A stretch of DNA of 64,000 nt from Virgibacillus aidingensis (GCF_010994035.1 NZ_WIXN01000005.1:62001-126000); one strand, 5' to 3'; positions 1 through 12,770 are shown, counted from the stretch's first letter. Numbers and translations are program-made. Notes: generated by a model not told the origin, from the sequence alone.

Positions 1-222
1 GTCGTGTTAAAGGAAACATATCATCTTTCAAGAAAGTCTTCCCTTGAGTTAATTAAAAGGCAATTTGTAAAAGTTAATTATAAAGTTGTTGAAGATGCAA
101 AGTTTCTGCTGCGGGACGGAGATATGTTGTCCGTGAGGGGAAAAGGAAGAAGCAAGCTGGTATCGATCAATGGCAGAACAAAAAAAGATAAGTTGAAAAT
201 CACCATGGCTGTGCTAAAATAG
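1..222 (+). CDS. ylmH: YlmH-type S4-domain RNA-binding protein, C-terminal part
   Basis: The reading frame is open from the first base of the window, so only the last 73 residues of a protein of usually about 255 residues are present. The visible part is an S4 RNA-binding domain: a helix-turn region (SRKSSLELIKRQFVKVN), then a DGDMLSVRGKGR turn and a final beta strand. In Bacillus ylmH lies at the end of the ylmDEFGH cluster just before divIVA, as here. YlmH binds RNA and ribosomes; relatives act in rescue of stalled 50S subunits. The call rests on the S4 domain plus synteny. Confidence 0.85.
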   Translation, partial: VVLKETYHLSRKSSLELIKRQFVKVNYKVVEDAKFLLRDGDMLSVRGKGRSKLVSINGRTKKDKLKITMAVLK

Positions 223-300
223 AATAAACCAGCAGTACTTATTGTATATTTTTGTATAATATTTTATTTATTTTCAAGCAGATCGAACGGAGGTGGCACT

Positions 301-804
301 ATGCCATTAACACCATTGGATATTCACAACAAGGAATTCACAAGAAAATTTAAAGGTTATGACGAAGATGAAGTGAATGAATTTCTGGATCAGGTAATAA
401 AAGATTATGAAATGACGATCAGAGAGAAAAAAGATTTAGAGGAAAAGGTCAAGCAGCTAAACGAAAAATTGGGACATTTTACAAATATTGAAGAGACATT
501 AAACAAGTCTATTTTAATTGCTCAGGAGACAGCTGAAGAGCTGACAGGCAATGCTTCAAAAGAATCCAAATTAATAATAAAAGAAGCGGAAAAAAATGCC
601 GACCGGATTATTAATGAAGCATTAACAAAATCACGCCGGATTTCCATGGACGTGGAAGAATTAAAGAAACAGGCAAAGGTATTCCGTACGAGATTGAAAA
701 TGCTTGTGGAAGCACAAATGGATATGATCAATACCGGAGATTGGGAAGATCTTTTTGACACGGATATAGGAGAAGATCTCGAATTAGCGGAAAAAGAGTC
801 GTAG
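301..804 (+). CDS. divIVA: Cell-division/polar scaffold protein DivIVA
   Basis: This is a 167-residue coiled-coil protein. The N-terminal lipid-binding segment is typical (PLTPLDIHNKEFTRKFKGY), with F17 followed by a basic residue (K18) at the exposed membrane-binding tip, then YDEDEVNEFLDQ and a long heptad region up to about residue 140. DivIVA senses negative membrane curvature at poles and septa and recruits Min proteins and sporulation partners. The start is set by GGAGGTGG seven bases before ATG. A TATAAT lies at 255-260, but I see no convincing -35, so it may be read partly from upstream. It ends before the ileS promoter. Confidence 0.95.
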   Translation: MPLTPLDIHNKEFTRKFKGYDEDEVNEFLDQVIKDYEMTIREKKDLEEKVKQLNEKLGHFTNIEETLNKSILIAQETAEELTGNASKESKLIIKEAEKNADRIINEALTKSRRISMDVEELKKQAKVFRTRLKMLVEAQMDMINTGDWEDLFDTDIGEDLELAEKES

Positions 805-807
805 TCC

Positions 808-836
808 TTGACGTTATCGGAAATTATACATATAAT
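808..836 (+). promoter_or_regulatory. SigA-type promoter of the ileS T-box leader
   Basis: TTGACG (808-813), a 17-base spacer and TATAAT (831-836). Transcription would start near 843, just ahead of the T-box leader. Confidence 0.8.
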
Positions 837-849
837 TCATAATCATAAT

Positions 850-1096
850 TAATTTTAAATGCGATGATGGAAACAGTATAGAGGAGATTTCTGCTTTAGC
901 GAGTCAGGGATTGGTGGAAGCCTGATGCAGCAATACCTGTAGAAAATCATTCCGGAGCAGCCATTATGAATCAAGTAATAATGGACGTCGGTTCACGTTA
1001 CGAATATCGAGTGAATTTAAAATTTGTACTGATTTTAAATTTATAAGGGTGGTACCGCGAGTCTTCTCGTCCCTTTTGGGATAGAGGGCTTTTTTA
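850..1096 (+). promoter_or_regulatory. T-box riboswitch (isoleucine) upstream of ileS
   Basis: The leader between the ileS promoter and gene has the landmarks of a tRNA-sensing T-box: the Stem I apical part with GGTGGAAGCCTG near 913-924, a specifier-loop segment GAAAATCATTCC with the isoleucine codon ATC at 946-948, and the T-box itself, AAGGGTGGTACCGCG, at 1045-1059. A terminator follows. Uncharged tRNA-Ile pairs with the specifier and, through its CCA end, with the T-box, favouring the antiterminator so that ileS is made when charged isoleucyl-tRNA is short. The ATC specifier agrees with the downstream gene. Confidence 0.93.
1064..1095 (+). terminator. Conditional terminator of the ileS T-box
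   Basis: An imperfect stem (TTCTC-GTCCC against GGGAT-GAGGG with one bulged A, loop TTTT) is followed by a run of T at 1090-1095. Its 5' side lies directly after the T-box, so formation of the antiterminator prevents it. Confidence 0.8.
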
Positions 1097-1156
1097 TTTA
1101 AATTAAAAATCAATGAATGCACCAAGCATACAGGAAAAAAATAAGGAGGAAATGAA

Positions 1157-3916
1157 ATGGACTATAAGGATACATTATTAATGCCAAAAACTAAGTTCCC
1201 CATGCGGGGGAATTTGCCTAATAAAGAACCACTAAGGCAGGAGAAATGGGAAGAAGATAAGATTTATGAAAAAGGACTCCAAAGAACAAAAGGGAGACCT
1301 CTATTTATTCTGCATGACGGCCCGCCATATGCAAATGGTGATCTTCATATCGGTCATGCGCTCAATAAAATACTGAAAGATTTTATTACCCGCTATAAAT
1401 CCATGACAGGATATCACGCTCCGTACATTCCGGGTTGGGATACACATGGCCTGCCAGTAGAAACGGCACTTACAAAAACGAAAAAAATTAACCGGAAAGA
1501 GATGGATATAGCCGAATTCAGAAAAATGTGTGCTGAATATGCCCTGGGACAGCTTGATAATCAGCGTACACAATTTAAAAAGATGGGTGTGCGCGGCGAT
1601 TGGGACAATCCATATATAACACTAACAAAGGACTATGAAGCGGCACAGATTAAAGTGTTTGGTGAGATGGCCAAAAAAGGATATATTTATAAAGGATTAA
1701 AACCTGTTTACTGGTCTCCATCATCGGAATCCGCGCTTGCCGAGGCAGAAATTGAATATAAAGATAAACGATCTCCGTCTATCTATGTATCTTTTGAGGT
1801 AAAAGACGGAAAAGGACTGCTGGACGGCGGGGAGAAAATAATTATCTGGACAACAACACCTTGGACATTACCTGCCAATATGGGAATTTCGCTGCATCCG
1901 GAAATCCAATATGCCGTTGTGGAAGAAGCTGGAGAGAAATATGTCATCGCTAAAGCGTTGCTGGAAAGCATAACAGAAGAATTAGGCTGGGAAAACCCGG
2001 TGGTTGTGCAAACCTTTAAAGGAGAAAAAGCGGATAAAATGGTGGCCCGGCACCCTTTCTATGATCGTGATTCCCTAATCATGCTGGGAGATCATGTAAC
2101 AACGGAAGCGGGGACTGGATGTGTCCATACTGCCCCGGGACATGGGGAAGATGATTTCTATGTTTCCGTCAGCTATGGATTGGATGTTTTGAGTCCTGTT
2201 GATGAAAAAGGAGTATTTACTTCAGAAGCCCCTGGATTTGAAGGGTTGTTTTATGATAAAGCAAACAAAGTGATTACGGAGAAACTGGAAGAAACGGGAG
2301 CGCTGTTAAAGCTTTCATTTATAACACACTCCTATCCGCATGATTGGAGAACAAAAAAACCAACCATTTTCCGTGCAACATCTCAGTGGTTTGCGTCCAT
2401 CAAGGATTTCCGTGACAATATACTGGATGAAATTAAGGAAATCAATTGGTATCCCAACTGGGGGGAAACAAGACTTCATAATATGGTAAGGGACAGGGAG
2501 GACTGGTGTATTTCCCGACAGCGTACTTGGGGCGTTCCAATACCTGTTTTTTATGCGGAGGATAACACACCTATTATTTCAGATGAGACTATATCCCATG
2601 TATCAGATCTTTTCAGGGAATACGGTTCGAATGTGTGGTTTGAAAGGGAAGCAAAAGATTTATTGCCGGAAGGTTTTACATCCGAGCACAGCCCCAATGG
2701 GAAATTTACGAAGGAAACCGATATTATGGATGTCTGGTTTGACTCCGGATCATCCCATGAGGCGGTTCTCATGGAACGTGAAGATCACCGCCGGCCTGCA
2801 GATATTTATCTGGAAGGAAGTGACCAGTACCGCGGGTGGTTTAATTCGTCCCTGTCAACTGCAGTGGCAGTTACAGGAAAGGCGCCTTATAAAACCATTA
2901 TCAGCCACGGGTTTGTACTTGATGGTGAAGGCAGAAAGATGAGTAAGTCCCTTGGCAATGTCATGGTGCCAGCCAAAGTGCAAAAACAGCTTGGTGCAGA
3001 CATTTTAAGGTTATGGGTTTCTTCTGTGGATTATCAGGCAGATGTAAGAATTTCACCTGATATATTGAAACAAATTTCCGAAGCGTACCGGAAAATCCGC
3101 AATACGTTCCGTTTTATGCTGGCAAATCTGGCTGATTTTGACCCGAAGAAAGATAGTGTGCCTGAAGCGGAATTGGAGGAAGTCGACAAATATATGCTGC
3201 ACAGGCTGCAGAAATTATTGGAGGATGTGCGTGAAAACTATGAGGAATACGAGTACTCCCCAATCTATCATCAGGTTCATAATTTTTGTGCAGTTGATTT
3301 AAGTTCATTCTATCTGGACTTTGCCAAGGATGTATTATATATAGAAGCTGCTGATCATAAGCGGCGCCGCAGCATCCAGACAGGATATTATGAAATTCTC
3401 ACCACATTGGTGAAACTGTTAACCCCGATTATCCCGCATACGATGGATGAAGTATGGGAGTATATTCCGGGTGTCGAAGCTGAAAGTGTCCAACTGACTG
3501 ATATTCCCGAACCAAGAGATATTGCCGGTTTGAATAATATCGCCGAAAAATGGGATCATTTTATGAAAGTCAGGGACGATGTGCTAAAGGCATTGGAAGA
3601 AGCAAGAAATGAGAAGGTGATCGGAAAGTCACTGGAAGCTAAAGTAGCGATTGCTCCAAAAAATAAAGAAACAGCGGAAGTGCTTAAGTCAATAGATCAC
3701 CTGCATCAGTATTTAATCGTCTCCGAAGCAGATATAACAGATAATAGCCCAAAGATGAAAGAGTATCAGTATACGGACGTGCTGGTTGAAAAACATCCGG
3801 GCGAAAAATGTGAACGCTGCTGGGTATCAACGGATACAAGAGGTGAGGATCCAGATCATCCGGAGCTTTGTTCCAGATGTGCAAGCATTGTGAAAGAACA
3901 TTATCCAGCATTATAA
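1157..3916 (+). CDS. ileS: Isoleucyl-tRNA synthetase
   Basis: This 919-residue class Ia synthetase charges tRNA-Ile with isoleucine and edits mischarged valine. It has the HIGH signature (DLHIGHAL, residues 64-67), the catalytic KMSKS loop ([10 protein letters not shown], near residue 595), a CP1 editing insertion between them (WTTTPWTLP and [15 protein letters not shown]), and a C-terminal zinc finger with paired CERC and CSRC motifs near residues 886-907. Length and domain order match the bacterial zinc-containing form. The start follows AAGGAGGAAATGAA. It is controlled by the T-box leader and closed by a strong terminator. Confidence 0.98.
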   Translation: MDYKDTLLMPKTKFPMRGNLPNKEPLRQEKWEEDKIYEKGLQRTKGRPLFILHDGPPYANGDLHIGHALNKILKDFITRYKSMTGYHAPYIPGWDTHGLPVETALTKTKKINRKEMDIAEFRKMCAEYALGQLDNQRTQFKKMGVRGDWDNPYITLTKDYEAAQIKVFGEMAKKGYIYKGLKPVYWSPSSESALAEAEIEYKDKRSPSIYVSFEVKDGKGLLDGGEKIIIWTTTPWTLPANMGISLHPEIQYAVVEEAGEKYVIAKALLESITEELGWENPVVVQTFKGEKADKMVARHPFYDRDSLIMLGDHVTTEAGTGCVHTAPGHGEDDFYVSVSYGLDVLSPVDEKGVFTSEAPGFEGLFYDKANKVITEKLEETGALLKLSFITHSYPHDWRTKKPTIFRATSQWFASIKDFRDNILDEIKEINWYPNWGETRLHNMVRDREDWCISRQRTWGVPIPVFYAEDNTPIISDETISHVSDLFREYGSNVWFEREAKDLLPEGFTSEHSPNGKFTKETDIMDVWFDSGSSHEAVLMEREDHRRPADIYLEGSDQYRGWFNSSLSTAVAVTGKAPYKTIISHGFVLDGEGRKMSKSLGNVMVPAKVQKQLGADILRLWVSSVDYQADVRISPDILKQISEAYRKIRNTFRFMLANLADFDPKKDSVPEAELEEVDKYMLHRLQKLLEDVRENYEEYEYSPIYHQVHNFCAVDLSSFYLDFAKDVLYIEAADHKRRRSIQTGYYEILTTLVKLLTPIIPHTMDEVWEYIPGVEAESVQLTDIPEPRDIAGLNNIAEKWDHFMKVRDDVLKALEEARNEKVIGKSLEAKVAIAPKNKETAEVLKSIDHLHQYLIVSEADITDNSPKMKEYQYTDVLVEKHPGEKCERCWVSTDTRGEDPDHPELCSRCASIVKEHYPAL

Positions 3917-3919
3917 TAC

Positions 3920-3963
3920 AAAGGCTGCCTTATGAATAATCCTTTTATAAGGCAGCCTTTTGC
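3920..3963 (+). terminator. Rho-independent terminator after ileS
   Basis: A perfect stem AAGGCTGCCTTAT / ATAAGGCAGCCTT with a 12-13 base loop, then TTTTGCTTT. It separates ileS from the lspA unit. Confidence 0.92.
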
Positions 3964-3974
3964 TTTATAATAAA

Positions 3975-4003
3975 TTGCGTATCTGAGTAATAACATATAA
4001 AAT
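3975..4003 (+). promoter_or_regulatory. Promoter for lspA
   Basis: TTGCGT (3975-3980), a 17-base spacer and TAAAAT (3998-4003), placed just after the ileS terminator and 35 bases before lspA. Confidence 0.65.
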
Positions 4004-4038
4004 TAAAAAGACAGATATATGAATACGGAGGAAAACGC

Positions 4039-4506
4039 ATGCACTGGTATTATTTAATTGCGCTTATTATTATTGGAATCGATCAATGGACAAAATGGAT
4101 CATTGTACAGAACATGGAACTGGGAGAGCGGATTCCTGTCATTGAAAATTTCTTTTACATAACATCTCACCGGAATTCGGGTGCTGCATGGGGTATATTG
4201 CAGGGCCAAATGGCTTTTTTTTATATTGTGACGGTCATCGTCGTAATTGGTATTATCTTTTATATGCAGAAGTACGCAAAAAACAATAGGCTGCTTGCAG
4301 TATCGTTAAGCCTATTATTAGGCGGGGCAATCGGAAACTTTATCGACCGCTTGCTGCATCAGGAAGTGGTGGACTTTCTTGATTTTTATATTTTTGGGTA
4401 TAACTTTCCTATATTTAATGTGGCTGACTCCTCGCTCACTATAGGAGTAATCCTTGTTATCATCGCTACCATTATAGAAGAAAAGAAAGGAAATACGAAA
4501 AAATGA
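4039..4506 (+). CDS. lspA: Lipoprotein signal peptidase (signal peptidase II)
   Basis: A 155-residue membrane protein with four predicted transmembrane segments. It cleaves the signal peptide of prolipoproteins after lipid attachment to the cysteine. The family motifs hold the catalytic aspartates: [15 protein letters not shown] (first Asp) and [12 protein letters not shown] (second Asp); RNSGAAWG is the conserved N-terminal segment. GGAGG precedes the ATG by seven bases. It overlaps the next gene by four bases, so the two are translationally coupled as in other Bacilli. Confidence 0.97.
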   Translation: MHWYYLIALIIIGIDQWTKWIIVQNMELGERIPVIENFFYITSHRNSGAAWGILQGQMAFFYIVTVIVVIGIIFYMQKYAKNNRLLAVSLSLLLGGAIGNFIDRLLHQEVVDFLDFYIFGYNFPIFNVADSSLTIGVILVIIATIIEEKKGNTKK

Positions 4507-5414
4507 GCGTTTTTCATCACAAGGTTACAAAAGAACTGGAAAATATACGCCTAGACAAATTACTGGCTGATATAAATGAAGGATATTCACGTTCCCAGGT
4601 GCAGGACTGGATCGCGAAGGGGATCGTTACTGTAAACAGTGTAACAGTAAAAGCGAATTATAAGTGCCAGCCGGATGACCTGATTGAATGGAGGATTCCT
4701 GAAATACAACCGGTAAAGATAGAGCCGGAAAATATGGAATTGTCTATTGTATTTGAGGATAATGATTTATTGGTAGTGAACAAGGAAAAAGGGATGGTTG
4801 TCCATCCATCCGCAGGTCATGAGAGCGGGACGCTTGTTAATGTCCTATTGTATCATGTTGATCAATTATCAACTTTGAATGGGGTAGAACGGCCCGGGAT
4901 TGTTCATCGGCTTGATAAAGACACGAGCGGTTTATTGGTCATTGCGAAAAATAATAACACACATCAAGACTTGGCTGATCAGCTGGCGGAAAGAAAAATA
5001 ATACGAAAATATGAAGCAATTGTGCATGGAAGGATTCCACATGAAAAAGGGGTGATTGATGCGCCGATAGGCAGGGATCCCAAAGATCGCCAAAAGATGG
5101 CTGTCACAGATAATGGGAAACCTGCAGTTACCCATTTCCGCGTAATCCAATCCTACCCCGGCTATACACATGCAGAATGCCAGCTGGAAACTGGAAGAAC
5201 CCATCAAATACGAGTTCATATGAAATATATTGGCTACCCGGTAGTTGGAGACCCAAAGTATGGTCCGCGCAAAACGATGGATGCAGGCGGACAGGTATTG
5301 CATGCTAAGACAATAGGGTTTACTCACCCAAAAACAAAGAAATGGATGGAATTCACAGAAGCTGCCCCGGATACTTTTTATGATATTTTAGCTTATATAC
5401 ATAAAATGTATTGA
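4503..5414 (+). CDS. RluD-family 23S rRNA pseudouridine synthase (YlyB-like)
   Basis: A 303-residue protein with an N-terminal S4 RNA-binding domain ([20 protein letters not shown]) and an RluA/RluD catalytic domain. The active-site motif is [11 protein letters not shown] near residues 135-145, where the aspartate attacks the target uridine. [12 protein letters not shown] is the other conserved motif. It isomerises uridines in large-subunit rRNA; the exact sites cannot be read from sequence. It is the counterpart of B. subtilis ylyB, between lspA and pyrR. The pyr operon promoter overlaps its stop codon. Confidence 0.92.
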   Translation: MSVFHHKVTKELENIRLDKLLADINEGYSRSQVQDWIAKGIVTVNSVTVKANYKCQPDDLIEWRIPEIQPVKIEPENMELSIVFEDNDLLVVNKEKGMVVHPSAGHESGTLVNVLLYHVDQLSTLNGVERPGIVHRLDKDTSGLLVIAKNNNTHQDLADQLAERKIIRKYEAIVHGRIPHEKGVIDAPIGRDPKDRQKMAVTDNGKPAVTHFRVIQSYPGYTHAECQLETGRTHQIRVHMKYIGYPVVGDPKYGPRKTMDAGGQVLHAKTIGFTHPKTKKWMEFTEAAPDTFYDILAYIHKMY

Positions 5415-5439
5415 CTTTGACAACGAAATTTGAAATAAT
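5411..5439 (+). promoter_or_regulatory. Promoter of the pyr operon
   Basis: TTGACT (5411-5416), 17 bases and AATAAT (5434-5439). A better -35, TTGACA at 5417-5422, is offset by six bases and would need a 20-base spacer to TTTAAT (5443-5448). Either way the promoter overlaps the end of the pseudouridine synthase gene and starts the leader that carries the first PyrR site. Confidence 0.55.
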
Positions 5440-5464
5440 ACGTTTAATAGAATAATGCCCTTTT

Positions 5465-6123
<659 letters not shown>

Positions 6124-6135
6124 ATAGAACCTTTA

Positions 6136-6229
6136 AAAAGATCCAGAGAGGTCTGAAAGGTTGCACTGAAAACATATCTCCAGCGATATGTATACCTCTT
6201 TGCGGCCTTTGCAAAGAGGTTTTTATTTT
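6136..6229 (+). promoter_or_regulatory. PyrR-dependent attenuator 2, before pyrB
   Basis: A second PyrR site, ATCCAGAGAGGTC (6141-6153), is followed by a terminator hairpin ACCTCTTTGC / GCAAAGAGGT (6194-6220) and TTTTATTTT. B. subtilis has three such sites because pyrP sits between pyrR and pyrB; here pyrP is absent and only two sites exist. Confidence 0.9.
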
Positions 6230-6324
6230 GCCGGGAAAGAAGGTTTTAAGACTTGCCCGGATACCAAAGTACCACTGGATCCCGGAAGAAAGCCTGGTTT
6301 TCTAAAATAAGGAGGAGTGCTGGT

Positions 6325-7254
6325 ATGCAACATTTTATCTCTGTTGATCAGCTGACGGAAGATGAGTTATATGCCTTGTTCGAAACTGCAGAAAGCTACC
6401 GTTTCAGACAGATTATAAAACCATACAACCAGTTGTTTGCAGCAAATTTATTTTTTGAACCAAGTACACGTACCAAAATGAGTTTTATTGTGGCAGAAAA
6501 AAAACTGGGTATGGAAATGCTGGATCATCATAACGAAAACTCCAGTACAAGGAAAGGAGAGTCATTATATGATACGGCTAAAACATATGAGGCCATAGGC
6601 GCAGACGTCCTGGTTATCAGAGATGCATCTGATGATTGGATAGAAGATATTTCTGACAGTATTTCTATTCCGATCATTAACGCGGGTGCCGGCCAAAAAG
6701 AGCATCCGACTCAATGCATGCTTGATCTCCTTACAATTTTTCAGGAATACGGAAGCTTTGACGGGTTAAAAATTGTAATTGCCGGAGATATAAAGCACAG
6801 CAGGGTTGCTCATTCCAATGCTGCTGCACTGAATAGACTTGGTGCTGAAGTATATTTAAGTGCAGCACCGGGATTTGAAGACACGTCATTGGACTTTCCA
6901 TATATTTCGATGGATAAGGCAGCTGAAATGGCTGACGTGATAATGCTCCTCAGAATTCAGCATGAAAGACATGGGGTTTCCTGCAGCATGGATAATTATT
7001 TGGACCAGTACGGTTTAACGATAGAACGGGAAAGAAAAATGAAAAACGAGGCGATTATTCTTCACCCCGCGCCGGTTAACCGCGGAGTAGAAATTGATAC
7101 GGATCTGGTGGAGTGTGAACGGTCAAGAATCTTTAAGCAGATGAACAACGGTGTTTATATTAGAATGGCAATCATTACTAAATTATTGGAAGATCGGGGG
7201 AGTACAAATGAAAATACTATTAACCAATGTCAAACGGCTTTCCTCAGCGTATAA
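6325..7254 (+). CDS. pyrB: Aspartate carbamoyltransferase, catalytic chain
   Basis: 309 residues from the ATG at 6325, preceded by AAGGAGGAG; the longer in-frame opening at 6253 starts inside the attenuator zone. It joins carbamoyl phosphate and aspartate to carbamoyl aspartate. The carbamoyl-phosphate site [11 protein letters not shown] and the HPTQ motif ([11 protein letters not shown]) are intact, as is [10 protein letters not shown] near the C-terminus. No pyrI regulatory chain is present, as in other Bacilli. The last 47 bases overlap the start of pyrC. Confidence 0.97.
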   Translation: MQHFISVDQLTEDELYALFETAESYRFRQIIKPYNQLFAANLFFEPSTRTKMSFIVAEKKLGMEMLDHHNENSSTRKGESLYDTAKTYEAIGADVLVIRDASDDWIEDISDSISIPIINAGAGQKEHPTQCMLDLLTIFQEYGSFDGLKIVIAGDIKHSRVAHSNAAALNRLGAEVYLSAAPGFEDTSLDFPYISMDKAAEMADVIMLLRIQHERHGVSCSMDNYLDQYGLTIERERKMKNEAIILHPAPVNRGVEIDTDLVECERSRIFKQMNNGVYIRMAIITKLLEDRGSTNENTINQCQTAFLSV

Positions 7255-8491
7255 ACAGGAAGCAATACAAATCCTGATTGAAGAGGGAAAAATCAAAAAA
7301 ATAGCTCCGCAAATTGAAGAAGGAGCACAAAAAATTATTGATGGAAAAGGAAAGCTGGTTTTACCGGGATTTATCGATGTTCACATTCATCTAAGGGAGC
7401 CTGGCGGGGAATATAAAGAAACGATCGAAACAGGCACGAAAGCGGCAGCCAGGGGAGGATTTACCACGGTATGCGCCATGCCGAATACAAATCCTGTCCC
7501 TGATAGTGCGGAAAAAGTCCGGGACTTATTTGACAGAATCAAAGAAAAAGCAGTTGTTCGTGTACTCCCATATGCTTCGATTACAAAACATCTGCAGGGT
7601 AAGGAATTAACAAATATAAAGGAAATCGCAGAGGAAGGTGTTTTTGCATTTACGGATGATGGAGTCGGAATTCAGACAGCAGATGTAATGCTCACTGCCA
7701 TGAAGGAAGCAGCTGCTGCAGGTAAACCGGTTGTTGCTCATTGTGAGGATAACTCCATTGTGTATGAAGGTGTGATGCATGACGGGAAAGTGAGTAAAGA
7801 GCGGGATCTTCCCGGCATTCCTTCCCTCAGCGAATCTGTGCAAATCGCCCGGGATGTGCTGCTTGCGGAAGCTTCCGGCTGCCATTACCATGTCTGCCAT
7901 GTAAGTACAAAAGAATCTGTCCGTGTGATCCGGGATGCGAAAAAAGCAGGCATACATGTCACCGCAGAAGTTACACCACACCACCTGATTCTAAATGAAA
8001 CACACATTACAGAGGATGATGCAAACTTTAAAATGAATCCGCCGCTCCGGGCAAAGGAGGATCAGGAAGCCTTGCTGGAAGGACTCCTGGACGGTACTAT
8101 AGACTTTATCGCTACAGATCATGCACCTCACGGGGAAGAAGAAAAGTCGCGCGGTTTTCTGAAAGCACCATTTGGAATAACCGGGCTGGAAACAGCATTT
8201 GCTCTGCTGTACACTCATTTAGTCAAAACTAATAAAGTAAAACTGCATCAATTAGTTGAATGGCTGACAGTTAAACCGGCAGATGCATTTGATCTGCCAT
8301 ATGGACGACTCGAAGAAAACAGCGCAGCCGATCTGACCATCGTCGATTTGGGTAAAACAACCATCATTGACAGGGAAACATTTTATTCCAAGGGTAAAAA
8401 TACACCTTTTCACCAGTGGGAAACAGCAGGAATGCCGGTGCTCACGATGGCAGAAGGAGAAATTGTTTTTCAGGAGGACAGCTATGAATAA
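7208..8491 (+). CDS. pyrC: Dihydroorotase (class I)
   Basis: 427 residues from the ATG at 7208, with GGGGGAG just upstream and inside pyrB. It cyclises carbamoyl aspartate to dihydroorotate. The zinc-binding motif [10 protein letters not shown] is at about residues 57-66; further metal ligands are in AHCEDNS and ATDHAPH. The amidohydrolase fold and length fit the Bacillus enzyme. The stop overlaps the carA start by eight bases. Confidence 0.97.
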   Translation: MKILLTNVKRLSSAYKQEAIQILIEEGKIKKIAPQIEEGAQKIIDGKGKLVLPGFIDVHIHLREPGGEYKETIETGTKAAARGGFTTVCAMPNTNPVPDSAEKVRDLFDRIKEKAVVRVLPYASITKHLQGKELTNIKEIAEEGVFAFTDDGVGIQTADVMLTAMKEAAAAGKPVVAHCEDNSIVYEGVMHDGKVSKERDLPGIPSLSESVQIARDVLLAEASGCHYHVCHVSTKESVRVIRDAKKAGIHVTAEVTPHHLILNETHITEDDANFKMNPPLRAKEDQEALLEGLLDGTIDFIATDHAPHGEEEKSRGFLKAPFGITGLETAFALLYTHLVKTNKVKLHQLVEWLTVKPADAFDLPYGRLEENSAADLTIVDLGKTTIIDRETFYSKGKNTPFHQWETAGMPVLTMAEGEIVFQEDSYE

Positions 8492-9584
8492 ACGGCAATT
8501 GGTGCTTGAAGATGGTACTGTTTTTATCGGTGAGGGCTTCGGGAGTGAACAGACAGCAAAGGGAGAAATAGTTTTTAATACAGGGATGACAGGCTATCAG
8601 GAGGTAATTTCCGATCCTTCCTATTGCGGGCAAATTGTTATGATGACGTATCCGCTTATCGGCAATTACGGTATTAACCTCGATGACTTTGAAACGGTAA
8701 CACCCTTTTTACACGGTTTGATTGTAAAAGAAGCAAGCCGCATGCCATCCAATTTTCGAAGCGAAGAAAGTATTCATGCATATTTAAAGGAAAATGATAT
8801 TCCGGGTCTGGCTGGTATAGATACCAGGAAGCTAACCAGGATTATCCGAAAATACGGAACGATGAAGGCTGTAATGACAGACCTGGACAAATCACCCGGG
8901 GCATTAGTCGAAGAAATGAAACATGCACCTTTACCGGTGAATCAGGTGGAAACAACATCAACGCTGAAGCCGTATGTCGTTCCGGGAAGAGGAAAAAGAA
9001 TTGTTGTGGTGGACTTTGGCATGAAGCACGGTATTTTGCGGGAGTTAACTAAACGGGACTGCCATCTTACTGTCGTGCCATACAATTACAGCGCAAATAG
9101 TATTCTGCGCCTGAAACCGGACGGCATCATGCTGACTAATGGTCCGGGAGATCCGAAAAATGTACCTGAGGCTGTGGAAATGATTAAGCAGGTAATTGGC
9201 AGTATTCCTGTATTTGGCATATGTCTCGGCCATCAATTGCTGGCACTGGCAAGCGGGGCCGATACAGAAAAAATGAAATTCGGACATCGGGGAGCCAATC
9301 ATCCGGTCAAGGATCTCAGGACTGGAAAAACCTATATCACCCCGCAAAATCACAGCTACTCAGTTACAAAAGACACACTTACTCAGGCGAATCTGGAATT
9401 AACCCAGCAATCTTTGAATGATGGAACGGTGGAAGGAATTGCTCATAAACAATACCGCGCATTTTCCGTGCAGTACCATCCGGAAAGTGCTCCGGGACCT
9501 GAGGATACCGGTTATTTATTTGATGAATTTCTGAAAATGACTGATTCAGAACACTGGAACAGAGGGGAGAAAACGCATGCCTAA
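8484..9584 (+). CDS. carA: Carbamoyl-phosphate synthase, small (glutaminase) subunit
   Basis: 366 residues from the ATG at 8484, after CAGGAGGACAGCT. The N-terminal half is the CarA-specific domain; the C-terminal half is a class I glutamine amidotransferase with the nucleophile cysteine in [11 protein letters not shown] and the His/Glu pair in QYHPESAPG. It releases ammonia from glutamine for carB. In Bacillus this pyr-operon copy (pyrAA) is the pyrimidine-specific form. It overlaps both neighbours by eight bases. Confidence 0.97.
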   Translation: MNKRQLVLEDGTVFIGEGFGSEQTAKGEIVFNTGMTGYQEVISDPSYCGQIVMMTYPLIGNYGINLDDFETVTPFLHGLIVKEASRMPSNFRSEESIHAYLKENDIPGLAGIDTRKLTRIIRKYGTMKAVMTDLDKSPGALVEEMKHAPLPVNQVETTSTLKPYVVPGRGKRIVVVDFGMKHGILRELTKRDCHLTVVPYNYSANSILRLKPDGIMLTNGPGDPKNVPEAVEMIKQVIGSIPVFGICLGHQLLALASGADTEKMKFGHRGANHPVKDLRTGKTYITPQNHSYSVTKDTLTQANLELTQQSLNDGTVEGIAHKQYRAFSVQYHPESAPGPEDTGYLFDEFLKMTDSEHWNRGEKTHA

Positions 9585-12500
9585 AAATGAAAACATCCAA
9601 AAAATTCTCGTCATCGGCTCTGGACCAATCGTAATTGGACAGGCAGCGGAATTCGATTATTCCGGTACACAAGCATGCCAGGCATTAAAAGAAGAAGGGT
9701 ATACAGTTGTACTGGCAAACTCCAACCCTGCGACAATCATGACAGATACCACTGTGGCCGATAAAGTATATATGGAGCCGCTAACTGTGGAATTTTTAAC
9801 AAAAATCATTCGAAAAGAACGACCTGATGCCCTTCTTCCAACACTTGGCGGACAAACCGGCTTAAATTTGGCGGTTTCCCTGGAGGAAACAGGCATACTT
9901 CAAGAATATGAAGTGGAATTGCTTGGTACTTCACTGGAGGCTATTCAAAAGGCGGAAGATCGGGATAAGTTCAGAAGCCTGATGCAGGAAATTGGGGAAC
10001 CTGTTCCAGACAGTCAAATCGTCAATTCAGTGGAAGAAGCAGTTGATTTTGCAGTAAAAATCGGTTTTCCGCTGATTGTCCGTCCTGCCTATACGCTTGG
10101 CGGCACAGGCGGCGGCATGTGCTATGATGAGGCAGAATTAAGGGAAATAACCCGCAATGGTCTCTCTTTGTCTCCGGTGAATCAATGTTTAATTGAGAAA
10201 AATATCGCCGGATATAAAGAAATTGAATACGAAGTGATGAGGGACCGCAATGATCAGGCCATTGTAGTATGCAATATGGAAAATGTGGACCCCGTCGGAA
10301 TACATACCGGAGATTCCATTGTGGTTGCACCATCGCAAACGCTCAGTGACAGGGAATATCAGCTGCTCAGAAATGCCTCGCTGAAAATTATCCGGGCGCT
10401 GAAAATAGAAGGTGGCTGCAATGTACAGCTTGCACTGGATCCATACAGCTTTAATTATTACATTATTGAAGTAAATCCGCGTGTCAGCAGATCTTCGGCA
10501 CTGGCATCCAAAGCAACCGGCTATCCTATTGCAAAAATGGCTGCAAAAATAGCGGTTGGCCTGACAATGGATGAAATTATTAATCCTATAACCGGAACGA
10601 CGTATGCTTGTTTTGAACCCGCACTTGACTATGTTGTTGCTAAAATACCGCGTTTTCCTTTTGATAAATTTATCACCGGCGACCGTTCACTTGGGACGCA
10701 AATGAAAGCAACAGGGGAAATTATGGCAATCGGAAGAAACGTTGAGGAAGCCCTGCAAAAGGGAGTAAGATCGCTGGATGCAGGATCAGAGCAGCTTTGG
10801 CTGGAACAGCTGACTCAAGTGCCGGAAAAAATATTGAAACAACGCATGCAAAAAGCAGATGATGAACGTCTATTCGTTTTGGCGGAATTGTTCCGGAGGG
10901 GGATGACCGTAGACGAGGCCTTTAACATCACAAAAATAGACCGTTTCTTTCTTGACAAATTGAGAAACCTGATTCAACTGGAAAAAAACCTCGCAGCTCA
11001 TCCGTTTTCAACAGAATTATTAAAAAAGGCAAAGCAGCTTGGGTTTTCGGATGCACATATTGCCAGGATGTGGAATACTGATGCAGATGAAGTTTACCAC
11101 TTGCGTGTCTCAACCGGGATGACACCCGTCTACAAAATGGTGGATACATGTGCGGCTGAATTTGAGTCGGAAACGCCATATTTTTACAGCACCTATGAGG
11201 AAGAAAATGAATCACTGCCCTCTGAACGCGAAAAGATTCTTGTGCTCGGATCCGGCCCTATCCGAATAGGACAGGGGATAGAATTTGACTATGCAACGGT
11301 GCATTCTGTCCTTGCTATTAAAGAAATGGGCTATGAAGCCATTATTATGAATAATAATCCCGAAACAGTTTCCACGGATTTCAGTATTTCCGATAAACTT
11401 TACTTTGAACCTTTAACACTGGAAGATGTCATGCATGTGGTTGAATTGGAAAAGCCGGCAGGGGCCATTGTACAATTTGGCGGGCAGACAGCGATTAACC
11501 TTGCATCAGGGCTAAAGCGAAGGGGAGTAAAAATTTTAGGAACAGACCTTGAGTCAATCGACAAGGCGGAAGACCGGGATAAATTTGAGATTCTCCTTGA
11601 CGAACTTAACCTGCTGCGCCCAAAAGGAAAAACAGTTTTACAGATGGAGCAGGCGATGGAGACGGCAAATACTATCGGTTATCCTGTTTTGGTAAGACCA
11701 TCTTATGTAATTGGCGGCAGCCGGATGGAAATTGTATATAATGACAACGAACTAATCGCCTACCTGGATAAAAATAAGGTGACAAATGAGCATCCCGTAT
11801 TAATAGATAAATATGTAACCGGGATTGAAGTGGAAGTGGATGCCATCAGCGATGGAGAAACTACCATTATCCCCGGCATAATGGAGCATATTGAAAGGTC
11901 GGGCGTTCATTCCGGAGATTCCATTGCTGTATATCCGCCTCAGCGGCTCAGCCCGGAAGTAAAACAAAAATGTCTTGATGCCACTGCAAAGATTGCCGGA
12001 GCATTACATGTGAAAGGGTTAATCAATATACAGTTTATTATAAGAGATGAAGAAGCCTATGTGCTTGAAGTAAATCCGCGGGCAAGCAGAACAATCCCTT
12101 TTTTAAGTAAAATTACCGGGATTACCATGGCCAACATGGCAACTAAATGTATTTTGGGCATGAAACTGTCCGATTTGGGCTATGAAACGAACATTCTGCC
12201 CGAGGGTAATCAGGTTGCCGTAAAGGTTCCTGTATTTTCTTTTGAAAAACTGCGCAGTGTTGATACAATTCTTGGACCGGAAATGAAATCGACCGGGGAA
12301 GCTATCGGGTATGACAAAACATTGGAAAAAGCACTGTATAAAGGCCTCGTTGCTTCCGGCTTAACCGTGCCGCAGGAAGGTGCTGTACTTTTAACAGTGG
12401 CAGACAAAGATAAACAGGAAACCTTGCAGATTGCCAGGCGTTTTCACCAATTGGGCTTCCAGTTATTTGCTACAGAAGGAACAGCTGCTTTTGTTGGAAA

Positions 12501-12770
12501 AACCGGAATACCTATTACAGAAGTGGCAAAAATCGGCTCAGACGAACCAAATGTATTGTCCATTATCGAAAAAGGTGACGTACAATTTGTCATCAATACG
12601 TTAACTTCCGGAATACAGCCGCGTTCGGACGGCTTTAAAATACGACGTGAGTCGGTGGAGCACGGGATAGCCTGTTTAACGAACCTGGATACTGCAAGTG
12701 CAATATTAAATGTGATAGATTCCATGACATTTCATGCAAAACCGATGACAAAACAAGGGGTTGGTGCATC

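Noticed and set aside
2553-2942. A 129-codon plus-strand frame inside ileS
   Set aside because: Out of frame with ileS, of odd composition, without a ribosome binding site; ileS covers the bases fully.
7151-7260. Frameshift error at the end of pyrB
   Set aside because: The PyrB C-terminus has the usual length and both genes have intact motifs and a ribosome binding site, so the overlap is taken as real.
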